Below, piece by piece: positions 1 through 13,010 of a stretch of 64,000 nt of DNA (positions are counted from its first letter, which is position 1; every line of letters begins with the position of its first letter). The stretch spans positions 23,749,498 through 23,813,497 of the forward strand of contig NC_026660.2 in the NCBI RefSeq assembly GCF_000004075.3, read 5' to 3'. Below the pieces are notes generated by a model. That model did no database searches. It saw only the letters and a list, made by a program, of their open reading frames with translations, and had not been told where the DNA came from. This DNA is from Cucumis sativus. Its lineage: Eukaryota; Streptophyta; Magnoliopsida; Cucurbitales; Cucurbitaceae. Made by a program: the position numbers and the translations under genes.

Positions 1-51
1 GTTAACAATATAAACATAGTAACATAACCTTTAATTATATTATTACATATG

Positions 52-116
52 AAGGTAGAGATTGAATCGTTGACCTTTAATTAATGTTTTATCCTCTGAG
101 TTACGCTTAAATTGAC
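52..116 (-). repeat. tRNA-like SINE relic (A and B box)
   Basis: On the minus strand a Pol III A-box-like motif (AGCGTAACTCAGAGG, 107-93) is followed about 23 bases later by a B-box-like motif (CGATTCAATCTC, 69-58). Order and spacing are those of a tRNA-derived SINE head. No cloverleaf or intact tRNA can be drawn, so this is a relic and not a tRNA gene. Confidence 0.45.
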
Positions 117-3100
117 ACAAATTCAACGAATACAGTTCGATTGTCTCTTTCTTGTTCATACGTATTTTTTAATATCGAAAAGTGTGGGATCCATAAAAAA
201 CGAAAAGTTTATCTTCTCATAAGTAAAGTAGATAGAAAAGATGGCATAGAAGTTGGACCACGACCAGCTTGCACACGTCAACATCAACCACACTCCTAAC
301 TTCCACCCTTTAACCTAAATTCAACTAAACACAACCAAAATCTTTAGCCCTTCAAATGTTTTTATTTTTATTTTAAAAACTATTATTAATTTTAAAGAAA
401 CGAGAAATCTATTACTCGGAATGGACACCAAAAGCGAGCTTTGGGTCTAAGAGTTTCGACATTAGTATTCTGACATTTAATATGGTACTACAGTAAATTG
501 TGATAATGGTCGAGTCATATAGGTTGACGTTGACATTATAATTGAAAAGAAAAATATAGCCATTACCGTTTTTACCCTAAATAAATCTTGGTAACTTTTT
601 TTTTTCACCTAACAATAAACCTTCAATTATTTTACCCTAGGCCAAATTGCTAATTCCGTAGGAATAAAATTATGAGCAATTTTTTTCTATTAAAAGGCTT
701 AATTTCTATGGGATTTGTAAGTTTGTAATTGACAAAATATATGTATAGGTTAATGTTTTTATAAACTAATTTCGTTGGAGATATGACATTCTATTTATTA
801 ATGGCAATTAATTGCAATTTGTATTAAATTAGAAGGACATTGATGTATATGATATCAAATTAATTTGGATACCCACGTCAATAAGATTGCTGGGAAAACC
901 ACCTAATAATTTTTTAAAAAATATATAATCAATTCTATAGATATCCTTTGATTTAATTAAGTTTATTGATTGAGCATATAAACAATTTTTTTTTTTTTGA
1001 CAATATAATGAAGAGAGGATTGATAATACATCATTTTTTTTTTGTTAATTTAAAATATTGTGTTATATATATAGAAACACATATAGTTGAACTATATATA
1101 TATATATAAAGCATTAAATAAAATTTGCTGTACTTCTTCTACCTTTTGAATTAAAATAAGGGCAAAGATTAGGTATATATTCATATATAGTCTCATGTTC
1201 CTTTTATCTTGTCCACTAAAAGAAAAAAAATCAATTTTAATATTATAGTCATAGGACACGTTTACTATCGGGCATGCTATCTGAGAATCTCTTGTTGCAC
1301 TCAAGTTTCTTTTCTTTTTAAAAAGAACGTTTTAAATCCTTACTAGAATTCACTTTATATTGCTAATGAAGCTAAGGATCTTAGTGATATAAACTGCCAT
1401 ATCACTTAGTTTAGAACAATTATAACTTTCATATAATTGATGACAACTATGGCTAAAAAAAACAGTTGTAATAGGAAATCCTTTGGTAACTAATTTTGCT
1501 TTTTCGAAAACAGAAAACAAAATCAACCACCAAATATATATGTTTTTTTGTTTTTGATAAACAAAAATTTTAAAACAAAAACTTAAAATTGAAATGGTTA
1601 CCTAAATAATAGAGTGTGAGTTTGGAATTTGTTAGAATTAAAGCCTTGAATATGTTAGTAGGAAATTTCTTCATTTTTGTTTATATTTATATTATTTACG
1701 ATTTTGATCCTAGAAGTCAGAGAAGTGCGTAAACTTTGTAACTCTACACATTTGATGTGCTATGAAATATTTTCGAATAAATTAAGTTTGACCTTTCTCA
1801 ACATCTATATTGACAGTTTTTATGCATAATGAATTAGGGGTAAGCATGTGGATGACTGAAAGACAGAGTTGAACGATCGAAATTGGTTGAATAGAAGGTT
1901 GGTGACTAGTTTTTTGAAAAGAAAAAAAATGGTCGGGTCGGTTTTCAAAAAGCCAATTTAAAATGAACTAACCCGAATTGTATTTTGAACCAACCTGTTT
2001 AATTTCGACCGACTATACATCTATAGTTATTATTAATATATTTTAACAAATAAATACACTTTTTAAAAAAATTAAAACTCGTACCCTCTTCTAATTTTCT
2101 TTTTCATTTTAATATTTTTTATAAAAAAACTTAATTAGAAGTCAAAGACTCAAAAGATACCTAAAAAACGATTTAAACTGAAATGATCAAATTGAATCAA
2201 ACCGAAATCGACACACTGTTTAAGCAAATAATTTTTAATGAGTGGTTTTTGGAATTTATAAACCGATTAAAACGGTTTAAGGAAAACTAACACCCATCTT
2301 TATCATATTTTTTTTTTCTTTTCAAAATTTGTGGATCTCTTTCTAACTAAATAAATGGTTTAACTAGATTAATTTAAAATCAATTTGACTGAACACAAAC
2401 AAAAAATGGTCAAAATTTTTTGTATAAATTTGAGCCTCAAATTTTGGTGTGAGAAAAGTTGTAAAATCCTTGTGCCAATGATTTTGCCTATTTTATTACA
2501 ATATCCAAACTTCATTATTATCCCTAATGAATGATTAAAAATGTATGTCAAATCAGCTTAATAAATTTCGTTCAACTAATTTTCTTTTTTCATCAGCTAA
2601 TCATTTTATTTTTCAATAATGAAAATTAAACAAGAAATTAAGTTGATGTTTGGTAAGTTAGGTAATACGTATAATTCATCATCAACCAAGTAGTTTTAAA
2701 TCAATCCATAATTACTACTACTTTAATTAATATTTAATATATACAGATTAGTTACAATATTATGGAAAATACAATTAAAATGAGATAAATAATTAATTGA
2801 AATATACACTAAAAAAATCCATTTATAACCTAAAATAGTAGCCATCCATGGTAGGGGGATCTTTGAACTAAGTTTCGTACGTTGTCACGGGAAGCTAACT
2901 CATGACATAATCGAGTTACACTTGCTATTATATTAACAAGTAGAAAACCTTAACTAACACCTACTAAAGCTTCTTTTTTTTCTTTTTTCAAAGCAATCCT
3001 TCCACGTTAAAAAGACTATAAGCGATGGGAGATTTCATTTTCACTAAAGAAGATTGAATCATCTTCATATAAATTTGTGAGAATACAAAATTATATGTCA

Positions 3101-3359
3101 CAAACTTTTTCGTCATTGAAATTTTAATATTGCGATAGATTTAATTTGTTCTAGAGTTGAATGAGTATTTGTTGTAATGAAGTGTGTGTATATACATATA
3201 AATTCACAATGATCCCTAATCAAAAGGTCACAGTAGCAATTAATATAATATTTCAAAAATCAGTTAATTAGTTAAACCCTTGTTAATCATTTGATATTTG
3301 GTTGGATTTTATTATATCAATTTTTTTCTTTACAATACCTTATGGTAGCATATAGAGCA

Positions 3360-3525
3360 ATATTATATTTTTTAAAAAATTTCAAATATAGTGAAATCTA
3401 TTAAAGTATTTTATTAATAGATTATGTTGCAAATATTGGTCTATCGTTAATAGATTATAAGTTTATATCGTCGATAGAAGTCAATCAATGATAAACTTTT
3501 ATATATTTACAATTTTTTTACAAAA
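3360..3525. repeat. Dispersed AT-rich repeat, copy 1
   Basis: Short cores of the type 'caaatatagtgaaatctat' and 'gataaacttttatatattt' recur at 6849-6975 and 12283-12412 in the same order. The outer arms are loosely complementary, as in a decayed MITE. The resemblance to a repeat seen in Cucumis DNA is from memory. Confidence 0.4.
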
Positions 3526-4076
3526 TATTGCTATACATTTAATTATTATATCTAAAATTGCTACTAACCGTAATGATAAGGGAAAAAAAAATTCAAAACT
3601 AGTTCCCTTCATTTTTTGAAGGAAAGAAAATTCTAAAAAAATTTGTATAAGGTAGACAACATTTTTATTTGTTTTTAATAAATCATAAATGGAAGCAAAA
3701 TTTATAGACTTATAAGTTGTGCTCCATAAACTTTTGATGTGTCTAATTTTTTTTATTGGGCATTTCAATAGAAAATACAAACATTAATTTGAATTGTAAT
3801 GTAAAATAAGATTATAAAAGAGATGTAGTTTAGTAATAAACCAAAAAGAAAATAATAATAATAATAAGAAAAGAATTATTATTTTTATGAATTTTGTTTT
3901 TCCCTTAGTCTCTGACCAGTCTGTATGTAAGATGTCTCCTCTCCACAACCCTTTCTGACTCCCTCCATTAATGCCAAACAAAGAATTCATCTTTTCCCCT
4001 TATTATTATTTGATCCCCAAAAATAAAAAGAAAAAGAAAAACATCCCATCTTTATAATTTTCTTCCTCCTTTGTAA

Positions 4077-4961
4077 ATGGCCAACAAATTGAAAAAACTT
4101 CCAAATTTTCTTAACAAATCCCCATGGCTATGGAGATCTTGCACTCAATCAAGAACCCTCTCTTTTCGTCACCCTAACAACATCTTTCGAACCATCAATT
4201 CTGCCTACGACGACGAAGAAGATCAGGATTACTACGACTACGACTACGACGAAGACGACGAAGAAGAAACTGAAGGAGACGACATGTCAAATGATGAAGA
4301 CCAAATTGAGGCCTTAGTGAGAGGGTTAAGGGTAAGGCAAGGGAAGAGGCTATTTTTGGAGCTTGATGAGACAAATTCCATAATGACGACCACGGTGGCG
4401 GTGGCGACAGTGGTGGGGGGAAACTACCAAGTTCCATTCAAGGAGAGTGTGGCAATGGCAATGGAATCTAAAGATCCATATTTGGATTTCAAGAAGTCAA
4501 TGGAAGAGATGGTGGAAGCTCATGAATTGAAGAATTGGAAAGGGATGGAAAGACTTTTGAGTTGGTATTTAAAAGCTAATGGGAAGGCAAATCATGAGTT
4601 TATCATTGGTGCTTTTGTGGATTTATTGGTTGATCTTGCCTTTTCAGCTTCTTCTAATTTCTCTAATAATTCTTCTTCTTCTCCTTCTTCTTCTTCTTCT
4701 TCTTCTTCTTCTTCTTCTACTACAACTACTTCCTCTCTTTTGTGTTCTTCTACTTCTACATTTCCAAATTCTTCTTCGTGTTCTTCTTGTTCTTCTTTTC
4801 GAGCTCCTAATTCTATAATATCGTCCAACTCCGTAGAAACAGCGGAGGAAATTGTGGAGTTAGAGTGTAGTTGTTCTTCTTCCTCCATTCGTGTGGCTCC
4901 TCCTTGTCTTTCTTCTTTGTTTGAAGACGATGAGGAAGAGGATATTGAAGAAGGTTTTTAA
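4077..4961 (+). CDS. OVATE family protein, OFP13/15/16/18 type
   Basis: The gene encodes an intronless 294-residue OVATE-family protein. OFPs are plant transcriptional co-repressors that bind TALE homeodomain and TRM proteins and shape fruits and organs. Residues 5-31 carry the subgroup's N-terminal signature (KLPNFLNKS...WLWRSC...TLSFR). A tract rich in Asp, Glu and Tyr follows (45-69). The OVATE domain covers about 133-189, starting DPYLDFKKSMEEM and containing LLSWYLKANGKANHEFIIGAFVDLL in outline. A Ser-rich run made by a TCT microsatellite (about 195-222) precedes an acidic tail. The ATG is the first in the frame and puts the signature at the N-terminus. The long Ser tail is more extended than I expect for the family. 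In melon an OFP13 gene is linked to fruit shape; orthology to this gene is inference only. Confidence 0.93.
   Translation: MANKLKKLPNFLNKSPWLWRSCTQSRTLSFRHPNNIFRTINSAYDDEEDQDYYDYDYDEDDEEETEGDDMSNDEDQIEALVRGLRVRQGKRLFLELDETNSIMTTTVAVATVVGGNYQVPFKESVAMAMESKDPYLDFKKSMEEMVEAHELKNWKGMERLLSWYLKANGKANHEFIIGAFVDLLVDLAFSASSNFSNNSSSSPSSSSSSSSSSSTTTTSSLLCSSTSTFPNSSSCSSCSSFRAPNSIISSNSVETAEEIVELECSCSSSSIRVAPPCLSSLFEDDEEEDIEEGF
4673..4718 (+). repeat. TCT microsatellite inside the OVATE gene
   Basis: Nearly pure TCT repeats, interrupted by one CCT, encode the poly-Ser run after the OVATE domain. The run is in frame, so length changes of whole units would change only the Ser tract. Confidence 0.9.
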
Positions 4962-6848
4962 TTAGTTTAATTAACTACATCAATGATAATATTGATAATC
5001 CATTTTTGGATGCGATTTAGTATTTGTTTTTTTTTTTCTTTTCTTTTCTTCTTTTCAAATATATATAAATTGAGAATTGACTATATATATCTTCTTATGA
5101 ATTCGTTAATTTATTTTTATTTCTGTGTATATTCTTTGATTCCAAGGTAAAATAATGTCTAACTTTCTTTATTGGTTAAGTTATGCTTATTTTTCTGAAA
5201 AGGGTGTAGGTTTTGAATCATGTATGTGTACGTATTTGTGTATATATATGTGTAAACTTTCCAGCTATCTCGCATAATAAACTACGAGATTGTCCATCTC
5301 TATAGTATGAATCTAAGGGTATTGTCCTTTCTATAGAATTTCTATCTATTTATATATCAATATCACATATAAAAATGTAAATTCGTTAGGAAATATAATT
5401 GTTTAAGTTAGAAGTTGTTTTGGTGACCAAAACCTCATGTCTGTTATATGTTATACGTTGATTGTGTAAAAGAATTTTATTAACACATGAATTAGAATCA
5501 ATTTATTTATTTAAATTTAAATTTAATATTATATAAAAAAAACATAATTCATTAATAATTGACCACGTTGGTTTGGTGTGATTATAAAAATACAAGCAAA
5601 ATCAATTTTAATTATTTCAAAATCGTTTTCAAACATATTTTTCTTTCTTTTCTAAATTTTCTAGAAATGAAAGGACAAAAATCACATGAACTACGAAGGC
5701 CTATGTGTCTTTGATATATATAGGCTTTAATACAACTAAGATAATGGTGTCTTTGTTTGTTATGCAAATCATAAAACAAAACAAAAGCAAATCTCACACT
5801 CTTGAAAAAGGAAGAAAACCCAAAAACGATCCATTTAATTTTCAACGTTCTGACTTGAAAAATGAAAATGTACACCAATTACTCATTGAATTAATTAGAA
5901 CAAGATCGAAACTCCAAATCGTAGAGTTGAAAATATTAGGTACCAATTAAGCTAACCTCAGTTTTAACACATGGAGCGAAGTAGATGGGAGAGATCGAGG
6001 AAAGGGAAGGATGTAATTAAGGTAATGGAAGAAGGAATGGGAGGGGATGGAATTTGAAAAAAGAAAATGGTGAAGTCATTATCAAAAGACAGAAACAGTG
6101 GAGAGCCCAGCGCAGAAATTTGGCATTGTCGAACCCTACGCTTAATTTAGTTTTGTAAGTTATTATTATTATTATTATATATTCTATTTTCTTTAGCCTT
6201 ACACTGCAGCAATTTGAGCAGTTTATATTTATCGTATTTCCATAAAAACTATACAAATAAAAAATAATTCATCCAAATTATTTCCATTATTCTTCTTCTT
6301 TTATATATATATATATATCTAAAAAAATCATTTTTGTTTTTTAAATTTGTTACCATATTTGCAATATCTCTTTTGTAATTTTATTCCTGTTTTTCTCAAG
6401 TTTATGTTTTGGGAGCAGTAGGTCAATGTTTAATTTCTTTTGTACAGTCTTGACAAAATGTTGATATGTCTGTTAAAGAAGTTTTTGTAAAAATAGAAAA
6501 ATTGATAAATTATTTACGCGTTATAGAATTTGAAAAAGAAAATGTAAATTTTGTATGAGTGAGAAAGAGGAGAGAGAAGTGCATAAAAGTGAATTTTATA
6601 TATATATATATATAATTTGTCTTTGGGTGAAAACCAAACGAGGAAACATTTAATGCCTAACTTCAATTTCCTAATAACTCACCTCTCATTATTTTTTTAT
6701 TATTTTTGTTTTATTCTAAATGTAACTTTTTATATCACATTTTTTATTCGTTTTTAAAAAACACATTCAAATTGGATAGATCGACCATCAAGATCTGGTT
6801 CTAACCTTCTCGATACATTATGGTAGAGAATAACTAAGCATGTAACAA

Positions 6849-6975
6849 TTTTTTTTTGTAAATATAGCAAAATCTATCAACAATAAACTTTGATCATTAC
6901 TTGTACAATGTACTAGTGATAGACCAACACCAACGATATAATCTATCACTTATAAACTTTGTTATATGAAAAAAA
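6849..6975. repeat. Dispersed AT-rich repeat, copy 2
   Basis: The copy shares the cores 'aaatatagcaaaatctatca' and 'tctatcacttataaactttg' with copies at 3360 and 12283. It is a degenerate, probably non-autonomous element. Confidence 0.4.
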
Positions 6976-9900
6976 TCTTATAGCTCATGTATATTTTGTA
7001 TGTCATCCTAGTCTGATCTAATTTCCATTTGTGGTAATGACCACGAGATTCACAAATTTGAACTTAGGCATAAATTTAATATTTGTTTGGACTTGTTTCC
7101 TATTTTATTTATTAAATTCATTTTTTTCTTTAAGAGTTTTTAATATATTGGGCTTCAAGTAGAGAATTGGGCTTTTTTAAACAAAAATGAACCTATCACT
7201 ATGAGAATTAATGATTAGGATAAAGATCGTATAGGCCCTATAATATATAGTCTATGATCATAAACAAAATTCATGAGTTTTTATTTTGAAGTTTTCTTTA
7301 GCTAAATTCTTTTCAAGTTTCTCTTCAAAGGGAAATATTTTAGCATGCCAGGATTATTAATGTTTATATGCTTTGTGAGTTTATTTGAAACTTGGAAAAG
7401 CCTCTCTGTTTCATCCAATTTTTCATTTGTGAGCTTACAATTAATGTTTCTACACATCAGTTTATTTATTTTGTTATATTGCTTTCAAAATACACATCTC
7501 ATTACATTTCCAAAACTTACAAAATAGAAAAGTTGAAATTAAACTAAAAGAAATAAGTCCAGTATATTAAAAAACATAAAACGAGAAAGAAAATAACTTT
7601 GTAGAGTCGTATTAAATCAATATCCTCGAATTAACATTGATCTCTATTAAAGTTTGTACAAATTTATTAATTTTTTTTTCATTTCTGTAATATTATTTTC
7701 CACTAGGGAAAGAATTTATATATACATATATATATATATATATAATCAGAAATTGGAGGGTGGAAGTTAATTAATTTGGTTAGAAAACATGAATAAACCC
7801 ACTTGAAAAGGGATGTCTGAAGAATTAAATAGAAAAGTGAGTAATAAAAAAGTGGCATATTCCAAACACTGAGTATTAAAGAAAACAAAAATTAGGTCTA
7901 TGAGTATATAGGCTTTACAAGTACTTAAAACCACCAAAAGCTAAATGTTTATTTGTATATTCTTTCAATGACACCATCTTTTTGGCTCATCCACAAGAAC
8001 CCCATTTTCTATGTTCCTTAAAAACCCTGCATTTCCTTTTAAGTTTGCACACATTATTCATACTTAAATCCACCTTTTCTTTTCTTTCTTAAAGTATAAC
8101 TCATTAATTGATCCCTTTTAAAAGCTAATTTTTTTAGGGGGGGATCAAAATCATTTCTTTGCATTCTCATTAAGGGCTTATTATTAAAAAAAAAAACTTG
8201 AGGGTTCATATATCAAACTTTTCCCTAGGTAGTGGTAAATATTTTGTTTTAATTAACAGCAATTTTGATCATAGACCTAAAACTTATAGCCTAGATGGCT
8301 TTCTTTGTTGATGAAGTTAAATCTATATAAGGCCAATACTTTAGAGTGGTTTTTTCAGTACTGATCATACCCATCGTGCCATAATCATTTGGCTCACGCC
8401 CTTGCTCACAAAGCTTCAGAGATGGCCAAAGTTTGGTTTTCGATCTTGATCACATTCCCTACCTTGAGTGGTTTTTACTACTTTCGTGTATGAGTGATTT
8501 AATTTGTTATTTTATAATTTCGGAATTAGATGAATTTAATATAGGACACAAACATAAGTTGTAACAATGTGGATGATAAGAAGGTATGCTCAGATACGAC
8601 AAAAATAGGAAAGTACTCAGATTGGTAACCCTAATTAGTGTAATGCTGATAATCTATTACATCCTCGGGTTACGTACTCGGTGAAAAGAAATTTCACAAA
8701 GAGTTGAACACTTAAGATGGGAGAAGTACTTATGATATACTCTTTTTTTAGTAACTCATGTTACTTTCAATGTAGGCTTCCTAATTTTAAGCTCTCCTCA
8801 CCCTCGAAAAACAAGGTAAAAAATATATACCTCAAGTGCTCAATTACTCCTTAAGAGATTTCTACACACTCACGATAATTCAACTAAGTATAATAGATGG
8901 ATGAAACACTCCCTCAACAGAGAAATACAAATTAATTTTTAATCTCCATGCACGAAGGTTGACATATAGACAATCTTAAGTTCAAAACTCTCATCTCAAT
9001 GCACATATCAAGTGGGGAAAAAAATCTCATATATGAGTAAGTCTTGAGAAGATCTTCAAAAGGAAGAGGAAAAATATCATCGAAAGAAAACCAACAACAC
9101 ATATCAATAGATAAAAAAGTAGTATATGCCATAGTTTTCCTATCACAAGAATATTATGCTTGACATCATGTACAACATGTTGCTCAAGTTTTGGGTGTAA
9201 AAATATCAACCATGATCATACAAAAGTAATACTCATTCAACAAACGGTCGATTCAATGAGTTATACCGTTCTACAACGGAAGGAGAAAAGAAATATACAA
9301 AAAAAAGCTTAGTTGAAATGATAAAATTTAGAGACAAAGGTTTTGGGGAATAAAATAAGTAAGTGTGTGGTTGAAGGATATGAGGGAATGATGATTTCAA
9401 CTTAAAGCTTTCATTTGATGGGTACCCTACATGTCTAATGTTGGGGTTGCATAACTATGGTAGATTTGAGAGTCTAAAAAACTTTGAAACTTCAAATCAA
9501 AAATCAATTTGCTTGCTATTAATTGTTAATATAATCAATATTTTATATTTATTTATTTCTCATGATATGTCAATATCCATTATTGTTTTGATGAAAAAGA
9601 AGACAGAGACCAAGAGACCTCATTGGTCTAATAAAACCCTAAATTTTCATTCACAAATAATATATATATTTTGACCCTTTTTGAGCTTTCTATCAATGTC
9701 TACTCTTTTTTCAACAACTACTTGACAAAATCTCATGGCCTTTCAATCTCTTCTAAGCTCTAAAGTTAATCACATTTTTATCATTATTGGATAAAACTTT
9801 GTTAAGGGAGTTTTAATTGTACTTACATGATATATCATCCATTCCTTTGTTTAGTGTACTTTTTGGGTTTGTCATTTATAAAAATAGTGTTCTTGATAAG

Positions 9901-10794
9901 ATTGTTTGTGATGAATATTGAAAAGTTGGCAATGAGGGAGACATCATTGTGTTAGAAGATATATAGTGGAGTCTAATCATAAATATGGGTTGATTTAATT
10001 GATTTAGATTAGGTCCTAAATAACTCAATTTTCAAGCTTTAACACTACTTGAATTTACTTAGGATTATTTGGAAAAGTGTTTTAAATTATATAAATTTTG
10101 ATAGTGGGTCTATTTTCATCGCAAAAACTTCACATTATTTATTTAAAAACACGACAATTACTTACTCTTACGTAAAATTCAACACTAATTTATCGATAAT
10201 TTTTTTCAAATTAAACACAATAACCAACAATAATTCTAAAAACTATACAAACAAAACTTGAATGAATGGGAGTTGAGTTTATGTCATGTGGTGTGTTGGG
10301 TAACATTTTGTCAAAAATCATTATTATTACTACTATTATTTATATATATACATAGATTATGACAAATACTTTATTTTTATGGAAAACATTCAATGAATTC
10401 TAAAAAATAACAATGATAACAAGTGCTTGAGATGTTTTTGACTACCCATTTATAGCTAGAAAGCCAAAAAAAAAGAAAAAAAAAAAACCCACTAAAGGAA
10501 TTGAAATTTAAAGCTAACTAGAAGAAGAGTAGAGAACTCTAATATCATTATCATCATGAAAATATAGTCTTTTGAATTAAAATGGCAAACAAAAGCACAC
10601 TAAAGATGTCACCCACTAAAACCCATATATTACAAACCAATGATAGCAACAAAAAATAGAAAAGAAAATTATATTTATAAAAAGAGTTTGCAGCCTTTTT
10701 ATTTATATATTAATGTATTTTTTGGATATATATATATTAGTGTTGAAATCAAAAGCTTTTTTAGGGTTTCAAAACACACATTGTGGAGTAGTTT

Positions 10795-10854
10795 TTAAGA
10801 GATAATGGTTTGGAAGAGATGAGAGGGCCCTTTATGTTTTCCATTATCTCTTAA
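10795..10854. repeat. Perfect 14-bp inverted repeat with 32-bp loop
   Basis: TTAAGAGATAATGG (10795-10808) is repeated as its exact reverse complement at 10841-10854. The loop contains a GGGCCC palindrome (10826-10831). It matches no plant microRNA precursor I recognise. Confidence 0.7.
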
Positions 10855-12070
10855 GATTATAATTTCATTTCCCTTTGGATTTGACTAACTCTTTAAAACT
10901 ACACCATGTCTTTCATTTCATCATCCCCTTTTAATTTCTAATCAAAAGATATGGTTATGTTTTCAAAGTTTTGATCCAAAAAGATATCGATCTCTATGTT
11001 TTTGGTAATAGTTCTAAATCAAAACTTCGTTAACTGTTTTTAATAGTTGTTTTTGTTTCTTTTTCTTTAATTAGTTGTTTGTTTTCATATAACAATAGTT
11101 CTTTATATATATTGTCGAATTACTTAGATCTTGTTACGATTTGGTTTTTAATTAGTTTTTGTTTCTTAAAGTTAAGTATATAGACATTGCTTTCACTCAA
11201 TGTTTTAAGATGTAGTCAAGCTAATTAAAATTATTGTTATTTTTTTAATCTAATTCAACTATTATTAAGAAGAAAATAAAAACAAATTGATTACGGGAAC
11301 AAGATCTAAGTGTTTTTTTTAATCACGAATTATTGAATATTTAATGAAATAATTAAAATTTCTCTTTATATTTATTATCAACTTTTCAAGAAACTAATCA
11401 ATTTGGTAAAAACTGGTAAGAATATATATACATAGTTGATCCTAACTTTGGAAATCTTATTGAGATCAATATAATGAAATATTAATGGTTTGAGAAACTT
11501 AGATGGGATGAATTACCGTTATGAATATTTTTCTATATGATTTTAAATTTCATGCTGAGAACATAAGATTTCTTTTTTAAAATTTTCCACTATGTTATTG
11601 AATATCTAAAAAAGCACTACTTTTTAAGTTTCATACATTTTTTTCTCCAATCTTTTTTCTTTACCTTTTCTTTTTCAACACTATTTAAACTTTTGATATT
11701 GTTTTTGTCTTCAAATAAAATAAGAAATTAAAATTTTAGAATATGTACTTTGCAGAGAAAGCAAGAAAAAAAGTTGATAATGGTTGAATATTATTTTTAA
11801 ATAATAATTAAAAGAGAAAAAAAACAAATAAACTGACACTTGAAAGTAAATAGTGAAAATATTTATTAAAAGAAAGTGATAGAATAAAGAGAAAATTTAG
11901 AAAATTCAAACTGAATGAAATTTGTAATTAATTGTTTGAATGCTTTCCTTTTTTTTTTCCTTCTTCTAGGACTTTTCCACTACTACTAGAATAAATTTGT
12001 GTAGAGACTTTGTGGAATGATAATTAAAAATTAATATACTTTTCTTACAAAAAATTCAAATTTACACATT

Positions 12071-12120
12071 GTTGGTGAGGAGATAGAACTCGAGACTTTC
12101 TATGCATTGAGTTGAGCTTT
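12071..12120 (-). repeat. Possible tRNA-like SINE relic
   Basis: On the minus strand AAAGCTCAACTC (12120-12109) resembles an A box and CGAGTTCTATC (12092-12082) a B box. The match is weaker than for the other relics in the window. Confidence 0.25.
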
Positions 12121-12282
12121 TGTTGACAGAAATGAACTTTTGATTATTAAACAGTCCAAACATTGACAATGGAATTTAAAAATTGAAATAATGGTGTATT
12201 TTGCGACATACTGAATATATATTTTTTATGGTATTAAATTGGATAACAATTTTAGGAATACTCATTGAGTATATATCAATAT

Positions 12283-12412
12283 TTATTTAAAAAAAATTCA
12301 AATATAGTAAAATCTATCAGTGATAGATTGCTTTATCTATATTTGCAATGTGGTTTATAGTGATAAACTTTGACATATTTTGTTATATCTGTATTTTTTT
12401 TAAAATTATCGT
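12283..12412. repeat. Dispersed AT-rich repeat, copy 3
   Basis: The copy contains 'caaatatagtaaaatctatc', then 'agtgatagatt' and 'agtgataaactttgacatat', in the order seen in copies 1 and 2. Confidence 0.4.
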
Positions 12413-12474
12413 TATGTAAATATTTTGAATCTAATTTCTATATTTTGTAGTTATTCTTATTATTTTTTTGTCGA

Positions 12475-13010
12475 AATGTTGATACCTTCTTCAACAATAC
12501 ATTTCGGTCTAATAATGTTACACAATATACGACATCAACTATATTATTGCAAGGAAGAACAAAAAATTAAAGAAATAAACTTTCAAAGACAAAACATAAG
12601 ATTTAATAACTCATTTTGGTGATATACGACCTATATCTGTGTTGCCTCGTGAAAGATACTTTTATTAATATGAAAGGCAAGTTATTACAACAATATACTA
12701 ATCTATTCATAAATAGCCTATACAATGACACTTGGATAACTCGACTTAATGAATGATTACTTAGACTCTCCTAAGTATATATGAGTATATTGGTAAGCAA
12801 TCACTTCAGCTCTCTCTAAGCGTAAGATTTGTTCTCAACTGTAATCCTCCCACCTTTAGTGAATAATACTTTCACTTGATAAACTTAGGCTCTCCTAAAA
12901 TTTGATAATCTTTTCTCAAGTAACAGTGTCTTATTTATAATGAATTTGAATCTCAATTGTATAGATTGACTTTCGATCGCTGACCACTGCATAAATCGAA
13001 AAAGAGCTTC
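12475..13010 (-). mobile_element. Probable decayed copia-type LTR fragment
   Basis: Read on the minus strand, this stretch has the general order of a copia LTR end. It shows a TATAAATA-like stretch, then a 'ttcattaataaaag'-type segment, and a 'gaggcaacacagatataggtcg' block like the R/U5 border of plant copia LTRs. A GGTATCAACA sequence at about 12478-12487 recalls the primer-binding site GGTATCAGAGC. TGTTG (about 12640) and CAACA (about 13011) could be its ends, but no target-site duplication flanks them. No gag or pol frame remains. Confidence 0.35.

Larger units (their letters stand above)
1..4076. other. Intergenic region upstream of the first OVATE gene
   Basis: No coding region is supported here. 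The short open frames have no recognisable domain and sit in very AT-rich sequence. The stretch holds a tRNA-like SINE relic near its left end (52-116) and one copy of a dispersed AT-rich repeat (about 3360-3525). The last few hundred bases before 4077 are presumably the promoter and leader of the OVATE gene. A pyrimidine-rich stretch lies just before the ATG, but no clear TATA box at a sensible distance was found. Confidence 0.7.

Noticed and set aside
4592-4888. Minus-strand open frame rich in Glu inside the first OVATE gene
   Set aside because: It is the complement of the Ser-rich TCT microsatellite and the conserved OVATE frame is on the plus strand.
8932-9209. Overlapping minus-strand frames that recall a retroelement polyprotein
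   Set aside because: I could not find a conserved reverse transcriptase, integrase or protease motif, and the frames are short.
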